DNA of 64,000 nucleotides from Rhizomys pruinosus (Eukaryota; Chordata; Mammalia; Rodentia; Spalacidae), in the NCBI GenBank assembly GCA_009823505.1, contig VZQC01006616.1:107978-171977 (forward strand). Direction: 5' to 3'. The position numbers and the translations under genes were made by a program. The notes under the pieces were generated by a model. That model was not told the origin of the DNA. It ran no database searches and was given only the letters and a program-made list of their open reading frames with translations. The first letter of the stretch is position 1. Each line of letters opens with the position of its first letter. Shown piece after piece: positions 10,741-22,359 of this stretch.

Positions 10741-10886
10741 CTTTTTCTTTGGTCTTTTTGAGACAGGGTCTCCCTGTAGCCCCAGCTGTCTTGGAACTCA
10801 CTATATAGACCAGGTTGGCCTTGAACTCACAGAAAGCCTCTGCCTCCCAAGTGCTGGAATTAAAGGCATGTACCACCACACCCGGC
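10741..10886 (-). mobile_element. B1 SINE abutting an L1 tail
   Basis: A full minus-strand B1 (GGTCTTTTTGAGACAGGG ... CCACCACACCCGGC). Its 5' end meets plus-strand L1 sequence with no spacer; GGC is shared by both partners at the junction (10884-10886). Confidence 0.92.
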
Positions 10887-11646
10887 AAATGGATGGAACT
10901 AGAAGATATTATGCTAAATGAAGTAACACAGTCACAGAAAAGCAAATGACAAATGGTATCCCTCATTTGTGGATGTTAGCACTAAGCACAGAGTTGTTAG
11001 GCAAACTGAGCAACATCAATGTTATATTATCCCTTTCCCTGAAAGCAACTGTGCTCTTTTAATGTAAATCCCTTACCAGGCTGTAGAATTAACTCACCAC
11101 TTATTTTGAGACTTTGTAATCTTGGTATATGGGTGGAGGATACGTAGGCATATTTTAGAGTAATATAAATTTAAAAAGGAAAAATGTGAATCCTGAAATA
11201 TGGTACGGAAATGACAGTTTGTGTACAGATGATATAACTTTAGTATAGGTGTGTGCATATGTTGAAGCAATAAAGATTGGAGGGAACAATAACAGCAGAG
11301 GAACTGGGACAAGGAACCAACTAAAACAGTAAAGTTCCCCTAAGGAGTATAATTCTCTGCTTTGGGAGGCAGAGGCAAGTGGATCTCTGTGAGTTCAAGG
11401 CCAGCTTGGTCTACACAGAAAGCTCCAGGCCAGCTGGGACTAAAGGGAAACCCTGTCTCAAAAAGACCAAAAAACATAAACAAAAACAAAAAATACTTTG
11501 AAAAGAATCAGAAAAAAGATACAGGGCAGGAATGGCAGGAAGCACAAACTCAGGTTGGGTGTGAGACATGGAAGGGGGGATGAGTCTAGATTGGAATGAG
11601 AAACAATGTATGAAATGCACAAAACTTCAATAAAAATGTTAAAAAA
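10884..11646 (+). mobile_element. L1 3' end with internal B1
   Basis: It starts in the last coding part of L1 (AAATGGATGGAACTAGAAG ... AGTAACACAGTCACAG) and runs through the 3' UTR (GGCAAACTGAGCAAC ... ACACTCAGGTTGGG-type stretch) to CAAAACTTCAATAAAAATG and an A-run. A B1 sits inside at 11365-11494. It is distinct from the L1 that ends near 10639. Confidence 0.88.
11365..11494 (+). mobile_element. B1 SINE nested in an L1 3' UTR
   Basis: A 5'-truncated B1 (GGAGGCAGAGGCAAGTGG ... GGAAACCCTGTCTCAAAAAG) with an A/C tail. The host L1 motif CTTTG appears on both sides (11360-11364, 11495-11499), consistent with a short TSD. It inserted after the L1 tail was already in place. Confidence 0.88.
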
Positions 11647-13282
11647 GCATAGGTCTTTGGATGCCAGTTCTTCCTTATTATGTGCTTGCTTCTGAAGCTC
11701 TGGGTTTGATTTAGTTAAAAGAGAATATTAGTGGTTTAGCTTGAGCCAGAACTGTCTTGATTCTTTTAAGTGTATAGATGGCATTATTTAGTACACATAT
11801 ACCCTTCACTTTTATCAGAATTTTTTTATTGGGCAAGGAATGATTTATTACATAAGATATAATTAGAATATAATGAAGGATATGGTCTGGTACAATATTT
11901 TCACAGCTGGTTAAAATTAAAATGGGAAAACTTTAACTTGAATTTCATATATTTGAGTTGTTAAGAGAATTTAAATTTGAAAGAATTAAGTTTACTAGCA
12001 ATTTCATAAATATTAGGATCCATATTTAGTACATAGTAGGAAACTACAATTGTTTGTGCATGTCACAGCCTTGGTGTTTTCTCTAAGATCTGTGACCTCT
12101 CCAGACATGTTAATTTGGTTTTCTTTATAGTACCATATATGAGTTTCCTCCCACGGAATGGGCTTTAAATCCAATTTAGTAGCTGTTGATTACCCCCAAG
12201 ATAAGAGTACTACTACTGCACCAATGTTGCTTGCTGTACCAAACATTGATGTGGTGATTAGGTCTTAAAGCTGGGGTTGGACCATTGATTAATTCTTTCC
12301 CTTGGCAGATTGTATAATACTCTCCAAAGCTATGAGAGATAGCCTTCAGAGGAAGTGATTCCAGGTAAGTTCCAGCTCCATGCCTCTAAATCTGTGTCCA
12401 AACTCTACTGTCTTCAGCAACCGTGTCCTGCCTTTTATCAGAAATTGTGATGTAGGAAGACAAAAAGGTATGTTACTATAAAAATGATGACTACTACCAC
12501 ACAAAGGCTTAGTAAAGTACATGTTTGCTGTTGTTTTTTTGCCAATTTTCTTGTTGTCTGAGAAAGTTTTATTCTTTACCTCTGTGTTTGACAGAATGAA
12601 AGGCCCACATTAAATGATTAATAATAATTATTAGTGATACATTATTAGAAAATTATACTGCAATTAATTCCCTGAAAAGGATGAGAGTTTTAGAGATGGC
12701 TATAAACAGCAGAATCTGAGGAAGCTTTACTGGAGACAGTTGAGAGAAGCATTCCTATTCTTCCTACCCTGTGTTCAGCTATGTTCTATGAAACTTAGAG
12801 TGGTTTCACTGTAGATTTATCACTTAGGGTTGGACATCTCACAGACACTTATTCTCAGTGTGTGAACAGTTGTGGAATTCCATAATAATCTCCATCTGTT
12901 GCAAAAAGAAGCTTCTTTGATAAGTGGTGACTGGCATCCTTGTCTAAATGCAAGGACCCACATGAAGGCTATGCACAGAAGACCCCTACTGGCCCAAATG
13001 TAGAGATAAGAGACCCAAGATTTCATGTCCTTGGATAGGACTCCTACATTAAATCTCATCTACCCATGGCTCAGGGATCATAGTGGCAGAGGGGGCAGAA
13101 AGACTGTAAGATCCAGGGTTCGTGCATGAGCCTCTGCTCATATGAACTTACAGCAGTGGTGACAGCATGCACAAGACCCATCCAAACTCAATCAGACAAA
13201 ACCCAGCATAGACCTAATGAAATGGGGCAGCAGGGTCCAATGGTAGCCTGGGAACTATTGGCAGCTGATCGCTGCTGAGTTA
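11647..13282. other. Unique DNA, no gene seen
   Basis: AT-rich sequence with no recognisable repeat. The minus-strand open frame at 12820-13059 has no domain or splice support. Confidence 0.5.
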
Positions 13283-13296
13283 GAGTTGGTCTTCTT

Positions 13297-13751
13297 CTTT
13301 TATGCTTTTATTGATGTTTTGTGTATTTCAAACATCATTTCTCAGTTCAGTTTAGACATATTCCCATTTCCCTTCCACCCACCCCACCCCAGATCATGCA
13401 CTCTGCCATAAATGTCCTGCATCTTTCTCTCTGTCTTTTTTTATGTTTAGGAATTCACATTTTCCTCCTTTAATTTTATATTACTCTAAAATATGAATAT
13501 ATACTTTCCACCCATATACAGTAATTAGAGAGTTTGAAAGTAAGTGGTGGATTGATTCTAGAGCCCATTAAGAGATTTACACTATAACAACACAATTGCT
13601 TTCAGATAAACAGAAATATAACAATAATGTTGCTCAGCTTGCCCTTCATCTGGGGACCTGGTGTTAGCATCCACAAATGAGGCAGACCATTCACCGCTTG
13701 TTTTTCTGGGACTGTGTTACTTCACTTAGCATAATGGCTTTAAGTTGCATC
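13297..13751 (-). mobile_element. 5'-truncated L1 with 14-bp TSD
   Basis: A minus-strand L1 3' end. The tail (as T-rich TTTTATGCTTTTATTGATG) is at the left; the 3' UTR and last ORF2 codons run right to GCATAATGGCTTTAAGTTGC. The flanks GAGTTGGTCTTCTT (13283-13296 and 13752-13765) are an exact 14-bp TSD, so both ends of the insertion are known. Confidence 0.92.
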
Positions 13752-13765
13752 GAGTTGGTCTTCTT

Positions 13766-14715
13766 TAAGGGAATGAGTCTAGATAGGCTGACTAGACTCC
13801 AGTGTGTAAACTCACATGGAGTTTACAAACTTGATTCAATAGGCCTTAGCTACATGACAGAATGCACAAAGTCTGGTGGAAGAGGGGAGTGCAGATTGGG
13901 AAAGTATCTAAATATGATTAAAATGATTAGGTATAAAAGGAACAGAATTCAATAAAATACACATTAAAATAAACCAATAAAAAGGTCTGAAAAATAAAGG
14001 CCATTAGTATCAAATGCATGTGAAGTATTAGCATGTAATAAAAGATGAATTAAGTAGAAAAGACCCCTAGTCAGCAAGGCAGCAGTGATATTCAATTCCC
14101 CAGACAGCCTTAACTCTTTTCGTACTTATCGTCAAGCTATTATGTAATGTTTGCCTTCTGTATTATAAATAAAATATTTGGAGAAATAAAAAAATGCATA
14201 GTCCACATTTAAATGTTTTATGAAGATTATAATCAACCCAACATATGCATAGATAAGTAGTAAGTCCTCAGGTGATAAAATTCTCTGTCAGTTTCTAAAA
14301 CTATTTGTACTCATAAGACACTTTTATAATACCTCATAGTTTATTAATTATTGCCCCAAATAATTCAAGGTACGAAATAAGTGTTAACAAATGTGGCAAA
14401 TATTTTCAGGTTTTTTTTTTGTTTGTTTGTTAGTTTCAGAGACATCATTGTCCACTTACAGAGTATAGTTGATTGAGTTTTTAAAGATCTGTTTATAAAA
14501 TGAGTCTAAATAGATAATTTTCTCAATAATGCCTCTTTGCAGTATACCTATAGATTAGTTCAAAATATTTCAAAGTTCATATACACAGAATAATAATGTA
14601 TCAACTCTTCATATTAGCTTCTTTTATCCAGCTTTTTCCTTATTTATTTAGAGTAATACATGAATCATGAATCATGAATTTGTTCTTTTCTGTAGCTGAG
14701 AAGAGTTTTGTGGTT
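13766..14715. other. Unique DNA with a small hairpin
   Basis: Unique AT-rich sequence. A perfect 9-bp inverted repeat, TGTAAACTC / GAGTTTACA with loop ACATG, lies at 13805-13827. No gene is seen. Confidence 0.5.
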
Positions 14716-14963
14716 CTGTATATTACATTATGTTCGTTACTTTCTCTGCTTAACATTTGATTAGCTTCCAGTTGGAGGCTCAATATGTGAAAGTGCTGTA
14801 TATATTTTAATGGAGGTAAGATATTCCTTTCTCTTAGGTCTGTATATTACATTATGTTCATTACTTTCTCTGCTTAACATTTGATTAGCTTCCAGTTGGA
14901 GGCTCAATATGTGAAAGTGCTGTATATATTTTAATGGAGGTAAGATATTCCTTTCTCTTAGGT
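14716..14963. repeat. 124-bp tandem duplication
   Basis: Two head-to-tail units (14716-14839 and 14840-14963) differ at one noticed base, TGTTCGTTAC versus TGTTCATTAC. Each holds GATTAGCTTCCAGTTGGAGG and ends CTTTCTCTTAGGT. The unit is not a recognised SINE or L1 piece. The near identity implies recent duplication or an assembly repeat. Confidence 0.95.
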
Positions 14964-15616
14964 TAATACCTAAGAGCAAATTAATTAGGGCATATGTACA
15001 TATGATTTTGTTTATGTGTCAATGTCAAGCTGTTTCTCAATGTGGGTTTTATATTTTTACTCCCCTATCAAGCATGGAGTTGTTCTATGTAATTGTCAAC
15101 ACAAATCCTAACAGTTTTGATTTGTGATCATGTGAATATTTATGTACTTGTATCTCATTGAGATTTTACCTTATTTTTCCAAATAACAATCTTAAACAAG
15201 TTTCCTATGATTATTGGCATTCACAACTTGGTATTGATTGGTAAAAGTGTCTCACAGATTCTAGATACAAATCTTTTGTCATTTATATTCCATGCAAATG
15301 TTCTCCATCAATTTGTGGCTTTCATTGTTGTATCATCATTCATATCTTCCAAAAGCTATTTTAATTTCAATTAAATTCAATTTCTCATTGCAAATATGTC
15401 CATATTGGGTATGCTAGGTAAGAAACCTTTGGGCCCTTTTCTTATTTTCATATTTGTATATAAATGTTACAATTTTACATTTTATAATTAGGTTTTTGGT
15501 TTATTTCAAAACATTTATTGTGTGAGTAAACATGGAGGTTCACATTCACATGTCAGAGCACTGTTTCGTCACCTTTCTCTCTGATTCTCTTTAAAAATTT
15601 TTGTTGATTCATGCAA

Positions 15617-15655
<39 letters not shown>

Positions 15656-17756
15656 GGGTGTGTTTATTTCTATCTTTCAGCTATGTTCTATTTTTAGATT
15701 AATTTTTATCCCTTTGACAAATTTGACTGTCCAGATTGCTAAAACTTAAAGTATGGTAAGATATTTTTTCATCTTTATGTTTCTTTTATAAGATTGCTTT
15801 TTAAAAGAACATTTGAATTACCAGGTAAGTTTTTAAATCACATTACAAGAATGCTGCTGGGATGGTTCATTTATTTTGTGCCAAATTCACAAATCTTCTT
15901 TGGGTAAATTGATGTCTTGACTATATTGAGTTTTATTCAGGATTGTAACTTATCTAGACTTTACTTTGATGTTCTTTTGTTTCGGTCAGCAAAGTTTTAC
16001 AGTTTAAGCTGTAAATTTCAACATTTTGGATGCAATTTTAAGTTATATTGGGTTTATTTCATTTAAACTTCTGTTTTACTATCATACAGGAAAATTATAT
16101 ACTCATCTTCTGTGGTCTTGCTAAATTCATTAATGTTTTCTTCTTTCATTGGTTTCTTTTTTGAAAAGAGAAATGTTTTACTTCTTCTTTCTAACTTTTT
16201 TAAATGTACTTTTGCCTGTCTTATTGCATTGGCTACTACTTACACTGGAATAATAGACACTCATGAAAAATGCAAATGTCCTAGTCTTGTTTCCAGTCCT
16301 AGGGACAATTCAGCTTTCCCTTCTTTATCTATGATGTTAGATGATTTTTTTTCTTTAAGTTAGGTTTCACTAATTATGTTGAAGGAAATTCTTTTTTTTG
16401 TCTCACTGGGGTGACAAGTCATTTTGTCTTTAATTTATTCAGTCATATGCTTTACTCTCATTTTGTTTGGTTATTAGAGTTACTCATATTGGTACATTGG
16501 TCAAATATGTTAAAACAAACCTGGTATACCCAAGATAAGCATGGTATTATCATTGTATATTTTGTCATTCTTATGTGATTAGAATCTATTTGGTACTTCT
16601 TAAAGAGTCTTAGTGAAAGGTGAACAATTAGGCTGTAGTTTTGCATTTTTGTAATTTCATTGGTTTTCTTGTCATCAGTCAGGGAAAGAGAAGAAAACTT
16701 TCCCGGAAACAACAAATAAGCCAGGATTTGAAACACATTGCTGTAAAATTATCAAATTATCACACTATGAAACATTTTATATACTTTTCTCAGTAGACCT
16801 TAACTGCCCTTACTCTCTCCAGAGTCTAGTTGAGTACCTTGTTCTGTTTTGGTAGTTTAGGATATTGCTTAGGAATAATAAACTCCCAGTTCCTCCATAG
16901 GAAGGAGGTGAATTCCTGCCCAATGGTGTGGGCTTCATCACCTGATCTGCTTTGTGCAGTAGAACTGGTGAGGCAGTAGACCAGCTGTACGTCTCGGCCT
17001 TAAGAAACACAGAATGCTGTTTTTACTTTCTCCTTTGAGTGTTTCTAAGTTCTGTTTCAGAAGAAGAATATTCTTTAGTTAAATGCTACTCCCATAGCCC
17101 TGCTCTAAAAAAGAGAGAAAACTTCAATTTGACTTGTATTCCATAGCAGAATCACTCCAGATAACAAGGAGGCTGCTAAATCAGAACTGAGTGCTTATTG
17201 CTGTACATTTTTGGGTAGTTTCTTATGTTCTGAAAACTTGAATAAAAGATTTATAGATGCTCACATATGAATAAGTTTAGAACTGGAGTTTCTGTTTAAG
17301 GTTGTATCTAAGTAGCTTCCAACAGTCAGTTCCTCCTATATATAACTACTATAAACTCTGGTAAAAACAATTGTCAGAGTACTAGAGACCACTCAGAACC
17401 ACGCTATATGGGAAACTGTAAGAACACACGCTGAATAGAATAAAAGGACATGGTGAGTTTGTAGGAAAGTGTTTTGAAGATTTTTCTTCTGAGATTAGAT
17501 GGTAATGACTATCATACGAAGGGACCAGAACCCAGACACGGAGAATCACTGGACAGAGTGAGGAGCAGCTACCACACGGAGAAATAGAGGAATAGTTAAT
17601 AAACAAAGAGCCAGAGGAAGAGATAGCCCTAGTTTTTATATACTTAACACTATCAAAGACTCACATAGGAACTGGTAAAGACTCACATAGGAATTGAAGA
17701 ATTGAACTAAGACTTCTGAGTTTGAAGTTTGAGAATAGCTAAGTTAATGACTTGTT
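14964..17756. other. Unique DNA, no gene seen
   Basis: AT-rich unique sequence with a (TG)n run and a short direct repeat (AAAGACTCACATAGGAA at about 17655 and 17677). No coding evidence. Confidence 0.5.
15620..15663. repeat. (TG)n microsatellite
   Basis: About 15 pure TG units followed by CGTGTGGGTG. Confidence 0.95.
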
Positions 17757-17774
17757 AAAAAAATCACTATTCTT

Positions 17775-17988
17775 GGAGCTGGAGAGATGGCTCATCAGTT
17801 GAGAGCACTGACTGCTCTTGCAGAGGACCCAGGTTCAATTCCCAGCACCCACATGGCGGCTAAGAACTGTCTTTAACTCCAGTTTCAGGAATATCCGATG
17901 CCCTCTTCTGACCTCCACAGTATTGCATGACACAGGTGCACCAACCTACATGCAGACAGTACACTCATACACATAAAAAAAAAATTAA
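17775..17988 (+). mobile_element. B2/B3-type SINE, one-unit form, 18-bp TSD
   Basis: The head is GGAGCTGGAGAGATGGCTCA, the B box GGTTCAATTCCC, with a single CTCCAGTTTCAGGAA unit and the tail CATACACATAAAAAAAAA. The flanks AAAAAAATCACTATTCTT (17757-17774; 17989-18006) are a clear TSD. It has the GGCTCA head form. Confidence 0.95.
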
Positions 17989-18006
17989 AAAAAAATCACT
18001 ATTCTT

Positions 18007-18280
18007 TGGTAGAACATAAAGCTAGCTACAATCTCTAAAATTTATCATCCTTAATTTCCTAGACAAAAGAAATGAAAGAAATCACTAAAGAAAAGAAACT
18101 GAAATATTTAACCAATACCAGAAAATGGTGATTAACGGAGGCTACCGACCAGGTGTTGGGATTACCAGTAAAGGATATGAAAGCAGCTGCAGTTGCTCAC
18201 TGTGTTGAAGTACAAGAGGAAAATCTGTTCATTATATGTGAAATGTAAAATCTCAGTAAGGAAACAGATGGTTAAAGAAA
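18007..18280. other. Unique spacer between two SINEs
   Basis: No repeat or gene recognised. Confidence 0.5.
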
Positions 18281-18295
18281 AAAAAACTAATGATA

Positions 18296-18541
18296 GGGGT
18301 TGGAGAGATGGCCTAGCAGTTAAGAGCACCAATGCTCTTGCAGAGGACCCGGGGTTCGATCCCCAGCACCCACATGGTGGCTAAGAACCATCTGTAACTC
18401 CAATTCCAGGAGAACTCCAGTTCCAGGGGAATCCGAGACCCTCTTCTGACCTCCGCAGCATTGCACGACACGGGTGCACAGACTTGCATGCAGACAGTGC
18501 ATTCATAAACATACAAAAATAAATAAAATAAAAAAAAATTA
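18296..18541 (+). mobile_element. B2/B3-type SINE, two-unit subfamily, 15-bp TSD
   Basis: Full-length plus copy: GGGGTTGGAGAGATGGCCTA head, B box GGGGTTCGATCCCC, two tandem units (CTCCAATTCCAGGAGAA, CTCCAGTTCCAGGGGAA) and an AATAAATAAAATAAA tail. The flanks AAAAAACTAATGATA (18281-18295; 18542-18556) are an exact TSD. Confidence 0.96.
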
Positions 18542-18556
18542 AAAAAAACTAATGAT

Positions 18557-19194
18557 AATTCTAGTAGTAAATGTTTTGTATATGTACAAACTTTTTGTAT
18601 GTGTTTTGTACACATAGAGACTAGGTTAATAATTTGTAACTGTGAAGTGACAAGAGGAAGACAGCAAAACTGAAGGTAAGGGAATATTGCAGAAAATAAG
18701 AGTAAGAATATTAAGAAGAAAGAGCTCTGGGAATTTGAGGAAAATATCACGCACATGAACACATATATAATTAAATTTTGGAAACCTGAGCTCCATATAT
18801 TCTCTAGAGTTACTGCAGACATTGCTGAGCAAGTGCAGGGAAATAGCTCCTCCAAGATATTTAGAACTTGAGGCCCTGTTTGCCTCTGGTCATTTTAATC
18901 AAGCAGTCAATAAGTCACCTGGTTTTGTACTTGTTTCCATTTTAGAACGACTTAGTTAACATACACTGGTTATGAATAATTAACTAAGCAGTTTTGAATT
19001 ATTTAAAGCCAGGCACTTTGGAACCACTTTTTTTCAAAGAAGTTCATTGTAAAGCCTTTGTTAAATAGGCAAGTCTCATTGGCGTTGAAAATCTGCTATA
19101 ATATTCAACATGACTCTTTTACATGTAGCAGATAGTTAAAAAAAATGGCTGGTGCCTGACTCATGGGTTTTTATCTTTACTCCAAGCATAACTC
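18557..19194. other. Unique DNA, no gene seen
   Basis: Unique sequence; the long minus-strand open frame that enters it is SINE read-through. Confidence 0.5.
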
Positions 19195-19290
19195 TTTATT
19201 TATTTATTTATTATTTTTATGTGTATGAGTGTACTATCTGCATGTAGGTTGGTGCACCCGTGTTGTGCAATGCCGTGGAGGTCAGTACTG
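19195..19290 (-). mobile_element. B2/B3-type SINE, 3' fragment
   Basis: Only the tail half is present: TTATTTATTTATTATTTTTA, ATCTGCATGTAGGTTGGTGC, TGTTGTGCAATGCCGTGGAG, breaking off after GGAGGTCAG. Confidence 0.88.
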
Positions 19291-20278
19291 GGGTGACAGA
19301 TGTCCCACCTCACCTGGCTTTATGCTTTTCTCCAGCTTCAGCATATAGTATAGATGCCAGGTTCTAAAGAAGACTGGTATATGGGTTGAAAGACTTTTCT
19401 CTTTACTTGTCTGGCTGAACTACATTTGATTAATTCACAGCAATCTCATGTTCTAAAGCATCATAACTCTGGGTAAAGCTGGTCTATTGTTCACTTTCCC
19501 GAAGAGGCAAATTCCTGCCTTCTTGTACTTGTGAACACTAGTCATTGTGTCCTACATGGTATGGTTTACCCTGAAAAGTGACCACAGACTGCTGTCTTAA
19601 ACAATCTAAATACATTTGCTCATTATTTTCAAAACCAGAAATTAAGGTTCCTGTATCCTCAGTTTTTGGTGAAAACTCTTTTCTTGTTTTGCAGGTAGGT
19701 GGATGGTAGAATAAGAGATATGGAGAGAGAGGGAGATGGCAACAAGAGGGGAGGGAGATCAGGAGAGAGAGGAGAGTGGAAAAAATGAAAGTGCAATTTA
19801 ATGACCTTTTAGTTTCATAAGGACGCCAGCACCATCAGATTTGATTTCTGGCCACATGACCTCAGCTGGCCTTAATCATCTGCTAGGTAGCTCTTTCTCA
19901 AATAGTGTCACACAGAGGTTAGACAAAGCTGAAACTTTGGAATCTTGGAAGGAAACAAGTTAGGCCACAGTAAAATGCTATACTACTATATTCGGGTGCT
20001 ATTTTACACACCGACATTGGTAACGAAAAGCAAAAACTCAGCTGGGAGATTCCATGTGTGTTACTCTAGCCTTGAGGTAGTTAAGGTAAGAATATGCAAA
20101 CTTGAAGGGAGTTCATGCTAGTACATAGTAAGACAACCAAAACAGGCACAAATCTGAAGTGGGTAATAGGCTGTTATAGAAAAACATGTATCGCAGAGCC
20201 AAGACAAGAGGGGAGAGCATTACTGTGCGTTAGACCTTAGCTGAGAACATCGGAATGTGTGTGACAAATCTCCTGCCA

Positions 20279-20319
<41 letters not shown>

Positions 20320-20360
20320 TGTATGACAGCACTATGTGAACCAGTTTGGGGGTTACAAGT
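19291..20360. other. Mostly unique DNA, GA-rich patch, possible old repeat
   Basis: Holds a GA-rich patch (19715-19790) and a (CA)n run (20283-20317). The stretch 19560-19920 (CACAGACTGCTGTCTTAAAC ... TGATTTCTGGCCACATGAC) resembles an old interspersed repeat, but too weakly to name. Confidence 0.4.
20283..20317. repeat. (CA)n microsatellite
   Basis: About 17 pure CA units, close upstream of the twin-primed L1. Confidence 0.95.
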
Positions 20361-20387
20361 AAATCTGAGGTAAAATGGACATTTTTG

Positions 20388-20596
20388 CTATGGTAATTTT
20401 CCCAATCCATGAGCATGGGAGTTCTTTCCATCTTTTGATGTCATTTCAATCTCTTTCTTCAGGGGTTTAAAATTTTTGTTGTAGAGGTCTTTAGTATCTT
20501 TGGTTAGGTTTGTTCCCAGGTATCTTATTATTTTTGAGGCTATTGTGAGTGGGAAGTTCTTCTTATATTCCTTCTCCACTTGTTTATTGTTGGTGT
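20388..20596 (-). pseudogene. L1 ORF2 fragment in the inverted arm
   Basis: The minus frame reads [15 protein letters not shown] and [23 protein letters not shown]2 sequence just after the RT catalytic core. It matches the minus L1 at 39.4-39.6 kb. The piece is about 63 codons long. Confidence 0.9.
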
Positions 20597-21063
20597 AACC
20601 AAATTGGTATACAGATTCAACACAATCTCAATCAAAATCCCTATGAGCTTCTTCACAGACTTGGAAAAAATTCCTTAAATTCATATGGAAAAACAAAGAC
20701 CCCAAATAGCTAAAGCAACCCCGAGTGAAAAATGCAATACAGGGGTGATTGCCCTACCAGACTTCAAACTATATTACAGGACCATAGTCATAAAGACAGC
20801 CTGGTACTGGCACAAAAACAGACCTGTTGACCAATGGAACAAAATTGAAGATCCAAACTTGAGCTCATAAAATTTCAGCCACCTCATATTTGACAAAGGG
20901 GCAAAAAACCCTCAGTGGAGGAAGGATAACATCTTCAGCAAATGGTGCTAGCAAAATTGGATCACCATTTGTAGAAGAACAAAATTAAACCCCTGCTTCT
21001 CACCCTGTACAAAAATCAACTCCAAGTGGATTGAAGATCTCAATGTGAAGCCAAACCCTGAAA

Positions 21064-21324
21064 GTGATAGAAGGAAAAGTTGGCAACAACCTACAAGACA
21101 TAGGTGTAGGAAAAGACGTTCTAAATCAGACAGCAGCTGCACAGGAAGTAAGGTCAACAATTGACAAATGGGGCCTCATAAAACTTAAAAGCTTCTGTAC
21201 AGTAAAAGAAACAATCAAGGAATTGAAGAGAAAACCCACAGAGTGGGAGGAAATCTTTACCAGTGATACATCTGACAAAGCATTGACATCAAGAATATAT
21301 AAACTTACTCAAAAGATGGACTAA
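21064..21324 (+). pseudogene. L1 ORF2 fragment, downstream region
   Basis: Reads [36 protein letters not shown] and ALTSRIYKLTQKMD. This is ORF2 between RT and the C-terminal cysteine segment, truncated by a stop at 21322-21324. Confidence 0.88.
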
Positions 21325-21361
21325 AGAGCTGAACAGAGACTTCATCAATAAGGAAGTAAAG

Positions 21362-21790
21362 ATGGCTGAGAAACATCTTAATAAGTGTTCAACATCATTA
21401 ATAATCAAGGAAATGCAAATTAAAACCACTCTCAGATATCATCTCACTCCAATACGACTAGCTAAGATCAAGAAAACAAAAGACAACAGATGTTGGAGAG
21501 GTTTTGGGGAAAAGGGAGCACTCATCCACTGCTGGTGGGAATGTAAACTCATACAACCACTATGGAAAGCAGTGTGGAGAACCCTTAAAAGACTCAATTT
21601 GAGCCTACAACCTGACCCATACCCCAAAGACTCATCCTACCACAAAGATACATGCACATCCATGTTTATTGCAGCTCTCTTCACAATAGCAAAGAGCTGG
21701 AACCAACCCAAATGCCTCTCAACAGACAAGTGGATGACAAAAATGTGGTACATCTACACAATGGAGTACTGGAGTACTATTCAGAGGTAA
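21362..21790 (+). pseudogene. L1 ORF2 C-terminal part
   Basis: About 142 codons. [20 protein letters not shown] is followed by the cysteine/histidine motif [18 protein letters not shown] (its second Cys replaced by Phe), then FIAALFTIAKSWNQPKCLST and MWYIYTMEYWSTIQR close to the natural ORF2 end. The continuous frame makes this one of the younger L1 copies here. Confidence 0.9.
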
Positions 21791-22299
21791 AGAAAAATGG
21801 CATTATGAACTTTGCAGGTAAATAGATGAAGCTCGAAGCCTTTATGCTGAGTCAAGTAACACAGTCCTAGAAAGACAGAGAATGGTTTCCCTCATTTGTG
21901 GATGCTAGCACCAAATCCCCCAGACTAAAGGCAAGCTGAATGACATTATTGTTATATTTCTTTTTATCTGAAGGTAACTTTGTTGGCATAATGTGAATTT
22001 CTCAATGGGCTCTAGAATCTACCCACCAACTCTTCTCAGACTCGGTAATTACTGTATATGGGTGAAGAATATGTATCTGTATTTTAGAGTAATATAAAAT
22101 TAATCGAGGAAAATGTGAATTCCTAAGCATAAAAAAAGACTGAAAGATGCAGGACAGTTACGGCAGAATGCATGGTCTGGGGTGTGGTGGGGTATGGTAG
22201 GGGGAAGGGAAAGGGGAATATGCCTGAACTAAATTGAGAAATGATGTATGAAATACACAAAACATCAATTAAAAATTGCTATACTCAAAAAAACCCCAA

Positions 22300-22337
22300 A
22301 ACAACAGCAACAACAACAACAACAACAACAACAACAA
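22300..22337. repeat. (CAA)n tract in the L1 tail
   Basis: About 10-12 CAA units within the A-rich 3' tail of the twin-primed L1, a tail-seeded microsatellite. Confidence 0.93.
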
Positions 22338-22359
22338 AAAACCCCAAACAAATCTGAGG

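Larger units (their letters stand above)
20371..22349 (+). mobile_element. Twin-primed (5'-inverted) L1 with 10-bp TSD
   Basis: One insertion bounded by AAATCTGAGG (20361-20370 and 22350-22359). The first part (20371 to about 20596) is L1 ORF2 on the minus strand; the rest is plus-strand L1 from the adjacent ORF2 position to the 3' end. The inverted piece ends at ORF2 sequence AATGTCCATTTTACC and the direct piece resumes at ACCAAATTGGTATACAG, which are neighbours in intact L1. This is the signature of twin priming. The tail has become (CAA)n. Confidence 0.95.

Noticed and set aside
14716..14963. CRISPR-like or satellite array
   Set aside because: Only two units with no spacers; a simple tandem duplication in a mammalian genome.
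18296..18370. tRNA gene suggested by A-box and B-box motifs
   Set aside because: The motifs belong to the tRNA-derived head of a B2-type SINE; no full cloverleaf with acceptor stem was seen.
18313..18855. 180-codon minus-strand open frame
   Set aside because: Half of it is B2-type SINE read backwards and the rest is unique AT-rich DNA. The same SINE-derived peptide appears wherever a B2-type copy lies.
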